This document shows positions 46,952 to 55,871 of a DNA stretch of 64,000 nucleotides, piece by piece. Within the stretch, counting starts at the first letter, position 1, and the number at the start of each line of letters is the position of its first letter. The notes under the pieces are model-generated. The model was not told where the DNA came from. It was given only the letters and a program-made list of their open reading frames with translations, and made no database searches. The position numbers and the translations under genes are program-made. The stretch is from an uncultured SAR116 cluster alpha proteobacterium (lineage in GTDB: Bacteria > Pseudomonadota > Alphaproteobacteria > Puniceispirillales > Marisalimonadaceae). The stretch is taken from contig CACNWE010000003.1 of assembly GCA_902623995.1 (NCBI GenBank), positions 124,001 to 188,000 of the forward strand, read 5' to 3'.

Positions 46952-47641
46952 TTAATTGTATTTGTTACCACATACCAACTTTCCATTTTGAGAAATACAT
47001 CCATATTGAAGATTGAATTTTTTATTTTTATTTTTTTTAGTTATAGGAAACTTAATCATACAATCTTTTAAAATTTCTTTAGAAATTTTGTTAGTTTCTA
47101 ATAATTTTTTTTTAGTAACTTTGCCATTATTTGATAATTCTAAAATAGTAAACGAGGGTAAACTAATTTTGTTAATGTCATCCTTATAGAAAATACTTAA
47201 ATTATTTTTGAAATTAGTTACTTCTAGATTATTTTTTTTTGAGAGAATAATAACATCCCCAATATCATCTAAATTATAGTAATAGAACTTTAAGTTATAG
47301 TTGTACTTTGACTTTTTGTTGATAGAAAAAAGTATCGAACCTTTTGTGAACTCAAAATTTATTATATTTTTATTTTTTAAAATTTTTAAAGAAGAATTTG
47401 AAGAGAAACATAATTTTGTATTATCTTGAAAAATAATTGTAGCAGGTTTTTCTCTAGTACTTAAATAATCACCAGATTTTATGCTGGTCTCTTCATTTAA
47501 AAAAAATCTTTTTCCATGTACGTTTAATACATTAATTATATTATTAATTTTAGAAATATTTATTTCTGAAAAACAAGATTTTGGGAAAATAATAATTACT
47601 GAAAAAAAAATTAATAAGTATTTTACAAAAGTGTTATTCAC
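46952..47641 (-). CDS. exported FecR-like domain protein
   Basis: A 229-residue secreted protein that I place near the FecR family by pattern only: SIKSGDYLSTREKPATIIFQ, then DNTKLCFSSNSSLKIL and FEFTKGSILFSI match the 'G-d-x-l-x-T-x3-A-x4-DGS' strand repeat. The GTG at 47641 gives a clean signal peptide (MNNTFVKYLLIFFSVIIIF, cleavage near CFS). A TTG at 47665 is in the same frame but lies inside the terminator of the next operon. The C-terminus ends in a Lys-rich run and two late cysteines. No partner gene tells its role. Confidence 0.55.
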   Translation of the reverse strand: MNNTFVKYLLIFFSVIIIFPKSCFSEINISKINNIINVLNVHGKRFFLNEETSIKSGDYLSTREKPATIIFQDNTKLCFSSNSSLKILKNKNIINFEFTKGSILFSINKKSKYNYNLKFYYYNLDDIGDVIILSKKNNLEVTNFKNNLSIFYKDDINKISLPSFTILELSNNGKVTKKKLLETNKISKEILKDCMIKFPITKKNKNKKFNLQYGCISQNGKLVCGNKYN

Positions 47642-47650
47642 TAGATTAAG

Positions 47651-47684
47651 AAAAAAGGTAGCCAAATAATAATATGACTACCTT
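47651..47684 (-). terminator. rho-independent terminator of the ABC transporter operon
   Basis: On the minus strand AAGGTAG and CTACCTT form a seven-pair stem with a loop of about 16 bases, and the second arm runs straight into TTTTTTC. It begins nine bases after the stop of the BMP binding protein. Weak by GC content, but placed and oriented as expected. Confidence 0.55.
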
Positions 47685-47692
47685 AATTATAA

Positions 47693-48802
47693 TTAACCAG
47701 GAACTTTACCATTTACACCTTGTAAATAATAATTCATTCCCCATAAAGCACCATCATCAAGTGCTTTACCTGCAGGAATGATTTCTTTTCCTGTGTTATC
47801 AATTAATGGACCTGCAAAAATGTTTATTTTTCCAGTTTTAATACCATCTAGCGCTTCTTGAGCTTTTTGAGCAACATTTGCTGGCATATTTTGGAACTTG
47901 GATATAACCAACATATCTGATTTTATACCACCCCAAACATTTCCAGGCCAATGGTTAGGACCATCCCCAGTGTTCCATTTTCCATTCCTTAGTTCCTCAA
48001 TTTTCTTAATGTAATAAGGACCCCAGTTATTTATTGAGGCAAACAATTGAGCTTTAGGAGCAAATGCTGACATGTCTGTTGATTGACCAAAACCCATAGC
48101 TCCATTTTTCTCAGCTATTTGAAGCATAGCTGGAGAATCTGTATGTTGAGCTAATACATCAGCTCCTTCAGCGATATGAACCTTTGCTGCATCAGCTTCT
48201 TTAACTGGATCATACCAAGTATTTGCCCAGATAACAGATATTGAAGCATCTTTATTTACAGATTTTAATCCTTGAGCAAAAGCATTAATCCCCATTATAA
48301 CTTCAGCTATTGGATAAGCTCCAATATATCCAATTTTATTAGTTTTGGTCATTAACCCAGCTACTACCCCTTGTATGTATCTTCCCTCATAAAATCTGAT
48401 ATTTCCTGTCGCAACATTCTTAGATCTTTTATACCCTGTAATGTGTTCAAACTTTACATTTGGAAATTCTTTAGCAACTTTTAAAGTTGGTTCCATATAA
48501 CCAAATGAGGTTGTAAAAATAATTTCATTTCCTTGTTTTGCTAATTCTCTTATTACACGAGTAGCGTCAGGTCCCTCAGGAACATTTTCAACTACAGAAA
48601 CTTTAACATCTTTACCAAATCGTTTTTCCACCATTTGTTTCCCAAGTTCATGGGCATATGTCCAACCATGATCTCCTGGTGTTGTTAAATATACAAAACC
48701 TACCTTTGTTGGACTTCCAGCAAAAGTACTCGAAATTACAAAAAACAAAACTGATATACTTAGAGTAATCAGTGAAAAAATACGCATACAAAATTTTATC
48801 AT
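47693..48802 (-). CDS. BMP-family ABC transporter substrate-binding protein
   Basis: A 369-residue periplasmic binding protein of the BMP/PnrA group, whose studied members bind purine nucleosides. Residues 1-28 are a signal peptide (ending SSTFAGS). There is no lipobox Cys, so it is a soluble periplasmic form. VGFVYLTTPGDHGWTYAHELG is the N-terminal lobe signature, and AEGADVLAQHTDSPAMLQ and GFGQSTDMSAF line the cleft. It is the last gene of the four-gene transporter operon, 109 bases after the second permease. Confidence 0.88.
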   Translation of the reverse strand: MIKFCMRIFSLITLSISVLFFVISSTFAGSPTKVGFVYLTTPGDHGWTYAHELGKQMVEKRFGKDVKVSVVENVPEGPDATRVIRELAKQGNEIIFTTSFGYMEPTLKVAKEFPNVKFEHITGYKRSKNVATGNIRFYEGRYIQGVVAGLMTKTNKIGYIGAYPIAEVIMGINAFAQGLKSVNKDASISVIWANTWYDPVKEADAAKVHIAEGADVLAQHTDSPAMLQIAEKNGAMGFGQSTDMSAFAPKAQLFASINNWGPYYIKKIEELRNGKWNTGDGPNHWPGNVWGGIKSDMLVISKFQNMPANVAQKAQEALDGIKTGKINIFAGPLIDNTGKEIIPAGKALDDGALWGMNYYLQGVNGKVPG

Positions 48803-48911
48803 AACAAACTCCTAATTTAATGATAAAATCTTAAAGTGAATCTTCAAAATAACAATAAAAAAAAATTAAATTGTTAATTAAATTCTATAAATGCAAATAA
48901 ATTCCACAATT

Positions 48912-49823
48912 TTATTGACTGCCAAAAAAAGGTTTACCGAGTGATGACGGTACAGCGCTATTATTTTTAGATAATCTTCCTGAAATCATCGTTAATGCAA
49001 TGATGGTGGCTATATATGGCATCATAGAGAGTAACTGCGAAGGAATAGGCCAACCCCTTGCTTGTCCAACTAATTGTGCGATAGTTATTCCTCCAAAAAT
49101 TAGAGCTCCAACTATAATACGCCACGGTATCCAAGAAGCAAATACAACTAATGCAAGCGCAATCCAACCTCTGCCAGCTGTCATACCTTCTGACCAATGA
49201 GGTGTTAGTACTAAGGGAATATAAGCTCCTCCAATACCAGCACACATTCCACCAAAACAAGTCGCATACCATCTTATTTTTTTTACTGGATATCCTACGG
49301 AATGTGCACTTTGATGATCGTCACCAACTGCCCTTAAAATAATTCCTGATTTTGAATATTTTAAAAAGAAAGAAATATAAATAATAATTGCTATTGATAA
49401 ATAGGCTACAAAATCTTGTTTGAATAAAATACTACCAACTACAGGGATGTCTGATAATAAAAAAATCTCTATTTTAGGTAAAGAGGTAATGGTTTTGCCA
49501 ACTAAAGGTGCACCTGCCAAGCCAGTAAGACCAGTGGCAAATATTGTTAAACCTAGTCCAGTAGCAACTTGGTTTGTCATAAAATTGATTGTAAATATAG
49601 AAAAAATTGATGCCATAAGTATACCTGATAAGGCTCCTGCAACTATTCCATAATAAGGGTTGTTAAGCCACAAAACTGCTCCTAGAGCTCCTACAGCTCC
49701 GCTTAACATCATCCCTTCAACTCCAAGATTTAAAACTCCACTTTTTTCAGCTATTAGTTCACCTGTAGCTGCAAGTAGTAATGGGATTGAAGTTGCTATA
49801 ATAGTTAAGACTAATGCATCCAT
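48912..49823 (-). CDS. ABC transporter permease (nucleoside-type, second subunit)
   Basis: A 303-residue inner-membrane permease of the BPD/branched-chain-like type found in BMP systems (like YufQ/NupC). LIAEKSGVLNLGVEGMMLSGA near 22-42 is the conserved ATPase-contact motif, and NPYYGIVAGALSGILMA and GMCAGIGGAYIPLVL are other family segments. About eight helices. Its start overlaps the stop of the partner permease by one base. Confidence 0.9.
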   Translation of the reverse strand: MDALVLTIIATSIPLLLAATGELIAEKSGVLNLGVEGMMLSGAVGALGAVLWLNNPYYGIVAGALSGILMASIFSIFTINFMTNQVATGLGLTIFATGLTGLAGAPLVGKTITSLPKIEIFLLSDIPVVGSILFKQDFVAYLSIAIIIYISFFLKYSKSGIILRAVGDDHQSAHSVGYPVKKIRWYATCFGGMCAGIGGAYIPLVLTPHWSEGMTAGRGWIALALVVFASWIPWRIIVGALIFGGITIAQLVGQARGWPIPSQLLSMMPYIATIIALTMISGRLSKNNSAVPSSLGKPFFGSQ

Positions 49824-50902
49824 TATTTTTTACCTTCAGACCATTTAATTTTGTATTTTTGAAGAGTTTCACCTGTTAACAAAAAAAAGAGTAAAATACC
49901 TTCAAATAAACCAGTTACGACTTTTGGTATACCCATAGTCATTTGAGCATTATCTGCACCAAGCTTAACTGTTGCTATTATTATTCCAGCAAATAAAATT
50001 CCGACGGGGGTTAACCTTCCAAGAAAAGCAACAATAATTGCTGTAAATCCATAGCCGAAAGACACCTCTGGCTGTAATTGACCTATATTTGCTGATACTT
50101 CAATTACCCCTGCTACACCAGCTAAACCACCAGATAATAAAAGAACAGTAATAGTAATTGAATTTTGTTTAAAGCCTGCAAATTTTGCTGCTTGTGGTGC
50201 AGATCCTAATACATTTATTTTAAAACCTCCTAAAGTTTTATTAACAAAAATCCATGAAACAGGTATTAATAAAAGGACAAACAAAATACCATAATGAAGT
50301 TGACCTAGAAAACCAATTCCTGGAAAAGGTATTTTATTTATCAACGCCCCGTCTGGATAGGGTTTAGATAATGGAAATCCAAAGCTCATTGGATCGCGCA
50401 ATGGTCCTCTGACAATAAAATCTATAAATAACATTGCAACATAAACCAGCATCAAACTTACTAGAATTTCATTTACATTTAATTTAGTTTTCAAAATTGC
50501 TGGTATAAATGCCCATAATGCTCCCCCGACAAATCCAGCTAAAATAGTAATTAGTAAAAAGAATTTTGTTTCAATATTTGGAAATGACAATGCTATAAAA
50601 CCAGCTAACAAAGCTCCCATAATAAATTGACCTTCAGCTCCAATATTCCAAACATTAGACTTAAAACATAACATCAAACCAGTACCAATTATAATTAATG
50701 GGCAAGCCTTTACTAATATATCACTAATACGATCTATTCTTGAAAAAGGAGATACAAAGATTTGATATAGAGTTTCGAGTGGATTGTAACCTAGAAACGT
50801 AAAAATTAGTAAACCAAAAAATATTGTAAAAACTATTGATAATATAGGTGCTATGATTATCCAGTTTTTTGAAACTTTATCTCTTGGTATGAAAGTAATC
50901 AT
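49823..50902 (-). CDS. ABC transporter permease (nucleoside-type, first subunit)
   Basis: A 359-residue inner-membrane permease (like YufP/NupB). CFKSNVWNIGAEGQFIMGAL near 83-102 is the ATPase-contact motif of this subunit, followed by KLNVNEILVSLMLVYVA. About nine helices, the C-terminus cytoplasmic and basic. Overlaps the ATPase stop by four bases. Confidence 0.9.
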   Translation of the reverse strand: MITFIPRDKVSKNWIIIAPILSIVFTIFFGLLIFTFLGYNPLETLYQIFVSPFSRIDRISDILVKACPLIIIGTGLMLCFKSNVWNIGAEGQFIMGALLAGFIALSFPNIETKFFLLITILAGFVGGALWAFIPAILKTKLNVNEILVSLMLVYVAMLFIDFIVRGPLRDPMSFGFPLSKPYPDGALINKIPFPGIGFLGQLHYGILFVLLLIPVSWIFVNKTLGGFKINVLGSAPQAAKFAGFKQNSITITVLLLSGGLAGVAGVIEVSANIGQLQPEVSFGYGFTAIIVAFLGRLTPVGILFAGIIIATVKLGADNAQMTMGIPKVVTGLFEGILLFFLLTGETLQKYKIKWSEGKK

Positions 50903-52455
50903 TTAATAGAATCCATTTGTTGATTTTCTTTATTTTTACCACCCATTAATAATCCAACATCTGTTGCTGTTATTTTTCTGACGTCAAATATTTCACTCAA
51001 GACACCTTCATTAATGACACAAATCTTGTCTGATAATTCAAAAATTTCTTCCAAATCTTGACTTATTAAGACAACTGCTTTCCCGCTTTGAGAGAGATCT
51101 AATAGTTTTTGCCTAATTGCAGTTGCAGCCCCAATATCAACACCCCAAGTAGGTTGAGAAAAAATTGCAACTTTAGGATTGTTGGCTAAAGATCTTCCCA
51201 GAATAAATTTTTGTAAATTTCCTCCAGATAATTGACTAGCTAAAGGATTTATTTCGGGACACCTTACATCATTATTTTTAACTATTTTTTTACTTTCATC
51301 TAAGCTATTTTGAGGATTATTTAATATATTAGTTATCCAACTTTTAGCATTACTATATTTAAAAAAATAAGTAAGGAATGTATTTTCACTTAATGTTAAA
51401 TTTGGAACTGTAGCGTGAAAAGTTCTCTCTTCTGGTATTGTTTCAATTCCAAGTTCCCGTCTTTCATTTATATTAGCTTTACCAATGGGTAATTTATCTA
51501 AAAGTATCTGGTTATTATCTTCACAATTAATTTCACCGCTTAAGATTTCCATTAACTCTACTTGTCCATTGCCAGCAATTCCGGCAATACCTAGAATCTC
51601 TCCATAATTAACCTGTAAATTTATGTTAGTTAGCGAAATTCCAAATTCATGATCTTTTTGTTTGTTTAAATTTTTAACTTCAAATGCGATGTTTTTTTTA
51701 CTTGTTTTAATATTTTTTTTAAGTTGAGTAATTTTTTTACCAACCATTGTCTCTGCTAAAAAATTGGTTGTTGTTTTCTTGGCATCAATTGATGCTATAG
51801 ATTTACCTGATTTTAAAACAGTTACTTCATCAGCCAACTCGATTATTTCTTCTAATTTATGGCTGATATAAAGTATAGAACATCCTGAAGATGCAAGCCT
51901 TTTTAAAATTTTAAATAAATTTTTGATTTCTTGAGGAGTAAGGACTGAAGTTGGTTCATCCATTATTAATAAACTTGGATTTTGCATTAAACATCTAATA
52001 ATCTCAACTCTTTGTTTTTCACCAACTGATAGCTCACTAACTAATTTTAAAGGATCAACAAATAATTCCCATTCTTTTGACAATTTCGATATTGCATCAA
52101 CTACTTTATTAAACTTCATTTTATTATCTAGTGCGATTAGGATATTTTCTGCAACAGTGAGGGCAGGGAAAAGAGAAAAATGTTGAAAAACCATTCCTAT
52201 ACCGTTTTTCCGAGCTACATTAGGAGATGTTATAGAAACTTTTTGGTTATTAATTTCTATTGATCCACTATCTTGCTGAAGCACACCATAAAATATTTTC
52301 ACCAACGTTGATTTACCAGCGCCATTTTCACCCAAGAGGGCATGTATTTGCCCTTTAGCAATTGAAATATCAATATTTTGATTTGCAATAAAATTACCAA
52401 AAGATTTACAAATTTTTGTTGCTTTTAAAAGAATGTCTAATTCTTTTTTTGCCAT
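50899..52455 (-). CDS. ABC transporter ATPase with two nucleotide-binding domains
   Basis: A 518-residue double ATPase as found in BMP-type nucleoside and in sugar importers. Domain 1 has ALLGENGAGKSTLVKIFYG (Walker A), LSVGEKQRVEI (signature) and LLIMDEPTSVLTP (Walker B). Domain 2 has the degenerate IAGIAGNGQVELMEIL instead of a full Walker A, and LSGGNLQKFILGRSL. That asymmetry is normal for this group. First gene of the ABC part, 65 bases after the small membrane protein of the TRAP block. Confidence 0.92.
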   Translation of the reverse strand: MAKKELDILLKATKICKSFGNFIANQNIDISIAKGQIHALLGENGAGKSTLVKIFYGVLQQDSGSIEINNQKVSITSPNVARKNGIGMVFQHFSLFPALTVAENILIALDNKMKFNKVVDAISKLSKEWELFVDPLKLVSELSVGEKQRVEIIRCLMQNPSLLIMDEPTSVLTPQEIKNLFKILKRLASSGCSILYISHKLEEIIELADEVTVLKSGKSIASIDAKKTTTNFLAETMVGKKITQLKKNIKTSKKNIAFEVKNLNKQKDHEFGISLTNINLQVNYGEILGIAGIAGNGQVELMEILSGEINCEDNNQILLDKLPIGKANINERRELGIETIPEERTFHATVPNLTLSENTFLTYFFKYSNAKSWITNILNNPQNSLDESKKIVKNNDVRCPEINPLASQLSGGNLQKFILGRSLANNPKVAIFSQPTWGVDIGAATAIRQKLLDLSQSGKAVVLISQDLEEIFELSDKICVINEGVLSEIFDVRKITATDVGLLMGGKNKENQQMDSIK

Positions 52456-52520
52456 TAAAACACCTGATTTAATTAAAATTTAATAAATTAAAAATGAGGA
52501 TAACAAAGAAATATAAGTAA

Positions 52521-52706
52521 TCAATTCTTTTGTTTTGAAGTTTTTAGTATTAGAAAAATTAAAATTGCAACTGATATAAATATAATTGAAATAAACAAAT
52601 TGAAGTTACTAACATGCATTTTGTTAAACCCACATGCAAATATTATAGCTGTTGCAATTATAATCATTAACCAATGAATTGGTTTGCCAATAAATATTTT
52701 ATTCAT
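52521..52706 (-). CDS. small two-helix membrane protein next to the TRAP permease
   Basis: A 61-residue protein with two predicted membrane helices (about 12-27 and 35-54) and a short basic C-terminus. Its ATG overlaps the TRAP permease stop by four bases, so it is translationally coupled to it. I recognise no family. The fused TRAP permease already contains the small and large subunits, so this could be an accessory of the transporter. Confidence 0.55.
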   Translation of the reverse strand: MNKIFIGKPIHWLMIIIATAIIFACGFNKMHVSNFNLFISIIFISVAILIFLILKTSKQKN

Positions 52707-54718
52707 GTAGTAACTTTCATATTGAAATTAAGTTTTCCTTGCAAATAATATATTATCATAAGAATAAATATTCCTAAAAAATTAAAATAAATACCATCTA
52801 TTCCATAAATATTTTGCAATGGTGGAATTAATAAAGCAACTGAGCTAAGCAGTGCTAAAGTTCTTTTAAATACGTTTAATTTACCATTAAACCAACCCTC
52901 TAGACCTAGTGTCATACTCCAATAAGCAAGAAGAACCGAAATCAAACTATATATACTCCATATAATAGGCCCTTCCATTAACAAGGAAGGGTTATACACA
53001 AATGCAAAGGGGACAATATACTTGGCAATTCCAACTTTACTTGACTCAACAGCAGTCGCCATTGGAGGAGATTTTGCAATCGCAGCACCCGCAAATGAAG
53101 CAAGAGCAACAGGTGGAGTAATGGTTGAAACAACACCAAAATAAAATGCAAACATATGGGCTGCAATTGGCATTATTCCAGACTCAATCAAAGAAGGAAC
53201 TATTAGTGCTGCTACAGTAATATAAACCGCTGTTGTAGTCATGCCCATACCAAGAATTATTGCTGAGACTGCAGTCAGACATAATAAGATAAATAAAACA
53301 CCTCCTGACAAATCTATAACTGATTGGGTAAATTTTAATCCCAGGCCAGATACAAATACTGACCCAATAATTATACCAGCACAGGCACAGGCAATAGTAA
53401 CTGGAACTGTAGATTTTATTCCACTTTCAAAGGCTCCTAATAAATCAACAACTGACATTCTTGTATTTTTTTTAATAAAACTAAGAACTATTACAGAAAC
53501 AATACTCCAAAAACCAGCTGTCATAGCAGTTTTTCCGTAAATTAAAAGTCCTATTAAAACAACAAGTGAAAGCAACATATGCCCTCCACCTTTAAGTACT
53601 TCAATTACATTTGGTAAAACAGATTTATCAATTTTTTCAATACCATGTTTTTCTGCTTCAACATGAACCATAAAATAAATTGTAGTAAAATATAAAAAAG
53701 CTGGAATTATTGCTGCTAAAATTACATATGAATACGGAGCTTCTAAAAATTCAGCCATTATAAACGCAGCGGCACCCATAATCGGAGGGGTAATTTGTCC
53801 TCCCGAAGAAGCACACGCTTCAACTGCGGCAGCAAATTTAGCTCTATATCCATAATTTTTCATCAATGGAATAGTAAATGATCCAGTTGTTACAACATTT
53901 GCAACAGCAGATCCGTAGACTGTCCCAGTCATTCCTGATGCTACTACAGCTGCTTTTGCTGGTCCTCCAGTTCTATGGCCTGTAAGTGCAACCGCTAAGT
54001 CAACAAAAAATCTTCCAACACCAGACCTTATTAAAATTCCGCCAAATATTATAAATAAAACGATATACGTTGAAGCTACATAAAGTGGTATTCCATATAT
54101 TCCATCAGATGTCATAAATAGAGTATCTATGTACTTAGCTAATCTTGTTGGGGGACCATAAAAAAAACCAAAAAACTTGTGCGCATATAAAGCATGAAAC
54201 ATAAAAAAACCTGCAACAAATACCATAGCCCAACCAACGGCTCTTCTAGTTGCATCTAAAACAATAAATATAAGTATGGAACCTACAATTATATCCCCAA
54301 TATATTTATCTCCGTACCTCATCATAAAGTTTTCAACATCCCAGGTCGTCCATAGCTGGACAAAAATTATTGAAATTATAATTATGAGATCGTAACAAAA
54401 ACCAAAAGATCTTAAAAAATTACCTTTTGAGTCATTTTTTATAATTACAGGATCTTTAATATTATTTCGAAAAAGAGGGTAAATAAATACTGCTAAAACC
54501 ATCATTGCGGATAGATGGATAGATCTAAATGATCTACCTTCTGGAGTTCCGTAAACTGCAACAAATAAATGGTAAAATGCTAATCCTACTGACAACCAAG
54601 AGCAAAGAACTATAATCCAATAATAAATTGATTTATCTTTGTTCCATTCTAGTAATTCGTCAAAAAAACTTATTTCTTTAACTTCGTTATATACTAATTT
54701 TTTGGTATTTTGCGCCAT
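52703..54718 (-). CDS. TRAP transporter fused permease (TAXI type)
   Basis: A 671-residue fused DctQ-DctM-like permease, driven by an ion gradient. About 4 plus 12 or more helices. GYRAKFAAAVEACASSGGQITPPIMGAAAFIMAEF is the signature region of the large subunit (quoted only in part here: SSGGQITPPIMGAA), and a second GVVSTITPPVALASFAGA near the end is its internal repeat. It pairs with the TAXI binding protein upstream, with a hairpin between them. Confidence 0.92.
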   Translation of the reverse strand: MAQNTKKLVYNEVKEISFFDELLEWNKDKSIYYWIIVLCSWLSVGLAFYHLFVAVYGTPEGRSFRSIHLSAMMVLAVFIYPLFRNNIKDPVIIKNDSKGNFLRSFGFCYDLIIIISIIFVQLWTTWDVENFMMRYGDKYIGDIIVGSILIFIVLDATRRAVGWAMVFVAGFFMFHALYAHKFFGFFYGPPTRLAKYIDTLFMTSDGIYGIPLYVASTYIVLFIIFGGILIRSGVGRFFVDLAVALTGHRTGGPAKAAVVASGMTGTVYGSAVANVVTTGSFTIPLMKNYGYRAKFAAAVEACASSGGQITPPIMGAAAFIMAEFLEAPYSYVILAAIIPAFLYFTTIYFMVHVEAEKHGIEKIDKSVLPNVIEVLKGGGHMLLSLVVLIGLLIYGKTAMTAGFWSIVSVIVLSFIKKNTRMSVVDLLGAFESGIKSTVPVTIACACAGIIIGSVFVSGLGLKFTQSVIDLSGGVLFILLCLTAVSAIILGMGMTTTAVYITVAALIVPSLIESGIMPIAAHMFAFYFGVVSTITPPVALASFAGAAIAKSPPMATAVESSKVGIAKYIVPFAFVYNPSLLMEGPIIWSIYSLISVLLAYWSMTLGLEGWFNGKLNVFKRTLALLSSVALLIPPLQNIYGIDGIYFNFLGIFILMIIYYLQGKLNFNMKVTT

Positions 54719-54738
54719 TTAAATAAAATATTAATGGA

Positions 54739-54766
54739 CAGAAAGGCACAAAAAGGTGCCTTTCTG
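54739..54766 (-). other. intercistronic hairpin between TAXI binding protein and TRAP permease
   Basis: CAGAAAGGCAC and GTGCCTTTCTG form a perfect 11-pair stem with a six-base loop. On the minus strand it follows the binding protein stop by eight bases, and no U run follows. It is probably an mRNA-stabilising or partial-termination structure that raises binding-protein expression over the permease; such hairpins are common between periplasmic binding-protein and membrane genes. Confidence 0.7.
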
Positions 54767-54774
54767 ACTAAAAT

Positions 54775-55731
54775 TTACATAACACCTTGTTCTTTATAGT
54801 ACTTTGCAGCTCCAGGATGAATTGGTACTGCAGCACCATTAACAGCGTCTTTTAGAATTACTTTTTTCCAAACGCTTTTCACTTTTACAAACTCAGCATG
54901 ATTATCCCAAAAAGCTTTCGTCATCTTATATACTAAATCATCAGACAAATCTTTATGTACAATCATAGAAGTTACAATACCTAAAGTTGGTATATCTTTA
55001 TCGAGTGATTTGTAAGCACTGGCTGGGATTTTACCATAAATATAGCCTGGATTATTTTTAACAATCCTATCTATTCTGTCTTTAGGAAGACCAATAAATC
55101 TTATACCAGGACTATTTTCAAGTTCAATAAAACTAGCCTGTGGAACAGAAGTTGCAGCCATAAAAACATCTGCTTGTCCGTCTTTCATTAGAGCAACTGA
55201 TTCTTTATAACTAACCATATGAACTACACCACCATTTTTCTTAATAGTATTAAAATCATATCCATAGTCTTTTATTATTGATTCACAAAATGCAGTACCT
55301 GTCCATTTTGGTTTTCCAGGACTGATATTTGCTGATTTCATATCTTCAAAACCTTTAATCTTTGAATCTGCTCTCACAGCAACTTGGAAAGCTGCAGGAT
55401 ATAAAGTTGCAAAATATCTAACATTTTTATGTGCTTTTTTAAATTTACCTTTTCCGGTATAGCCATTGGCAACTGTGTGAGCATATGTCCATCCAATTTC
55501 AGCATCGCCACCATCAACAGACATTACATTTGATATTCCACCACCAGAAGTATTAGATGTTGAAACTCCCTTAATATTAGTTTCCATAACTTGCATTACT
55601 TTTGCACCAAGAGGATACCAAGATCCACCTGAAGGTCCAGATACCATTCTGAGAAATTGATCAGAATATGCAATTGATGATGTTACTAACAATGAAGAAG
55701 CGACTAATAGTACACTTGAAATACGTTTCAT
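54775..55731 (-). CDS. TAXI-family TRAP transporter solute-binding protein
   Basis: A 318-residue periplasmic binding protein with a signal peptide of about 23 residues (ends SSIAYS). MVSGPSGGSWYPLGAKVMQVM is the TAXI N-terminal signature, DGGDAEIGWTYAHTVANGYTG the next conserved region, and YGYDFNTIKKNGGVVHM the mid-protein segment. Members bind carboxylates such as glutamate or C4/C5 diacids. First gene of the minus-strand transporter block, divergent from the HMG-CoA-lyase-like gene with 140 bases between. Confidence 0.92.
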   Translation of the reverse strand: MKRISSVLLVASSLLVTSSIAYSDQFLRMVSGPSGGSWYPLGAKVMQVMETNIKGVSTSNTSGGGISNVMSVDGGDAEIGWTYAHTVANGYTGKGKFKKAHKNVRYFATLYPAAFQVAVRADSKIKGFEDMKSANISPGKPKWTGTAFCESIIKDYGYDFNTIKKNGGVVHMVSYKESVALMKDGQADVFMAATSVPQASFIELENSPGIRFIGLPKDRIDRIVKNNPGYIYGKIPASAYKSLDKDIPTLGIVTSMIVHKDLSDDLVYKMTKAFWDNHAEFVKVKSVWKKVILKDAVNGAAVPIHPGAAKYYKEQGVM

Positions 55732-55871
55732 TGAATTCCCCCCAAATTTTAAAGTTGTTTATAATTTACAAATATCACTACTAAATTTTTAAAAGGTCAA
55801 GAGATTGTTGTATTTTTTTAAATTAATCTTATTGTTAATTCCACTAGCCATAAATTAAGGGGGATGAATTT

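Noticed and set aside
49000-49848. Plus-strand open frames opposite the ABC permease genes
   Set aside because: They are antisense shadows of two clear permeases and show no family features.
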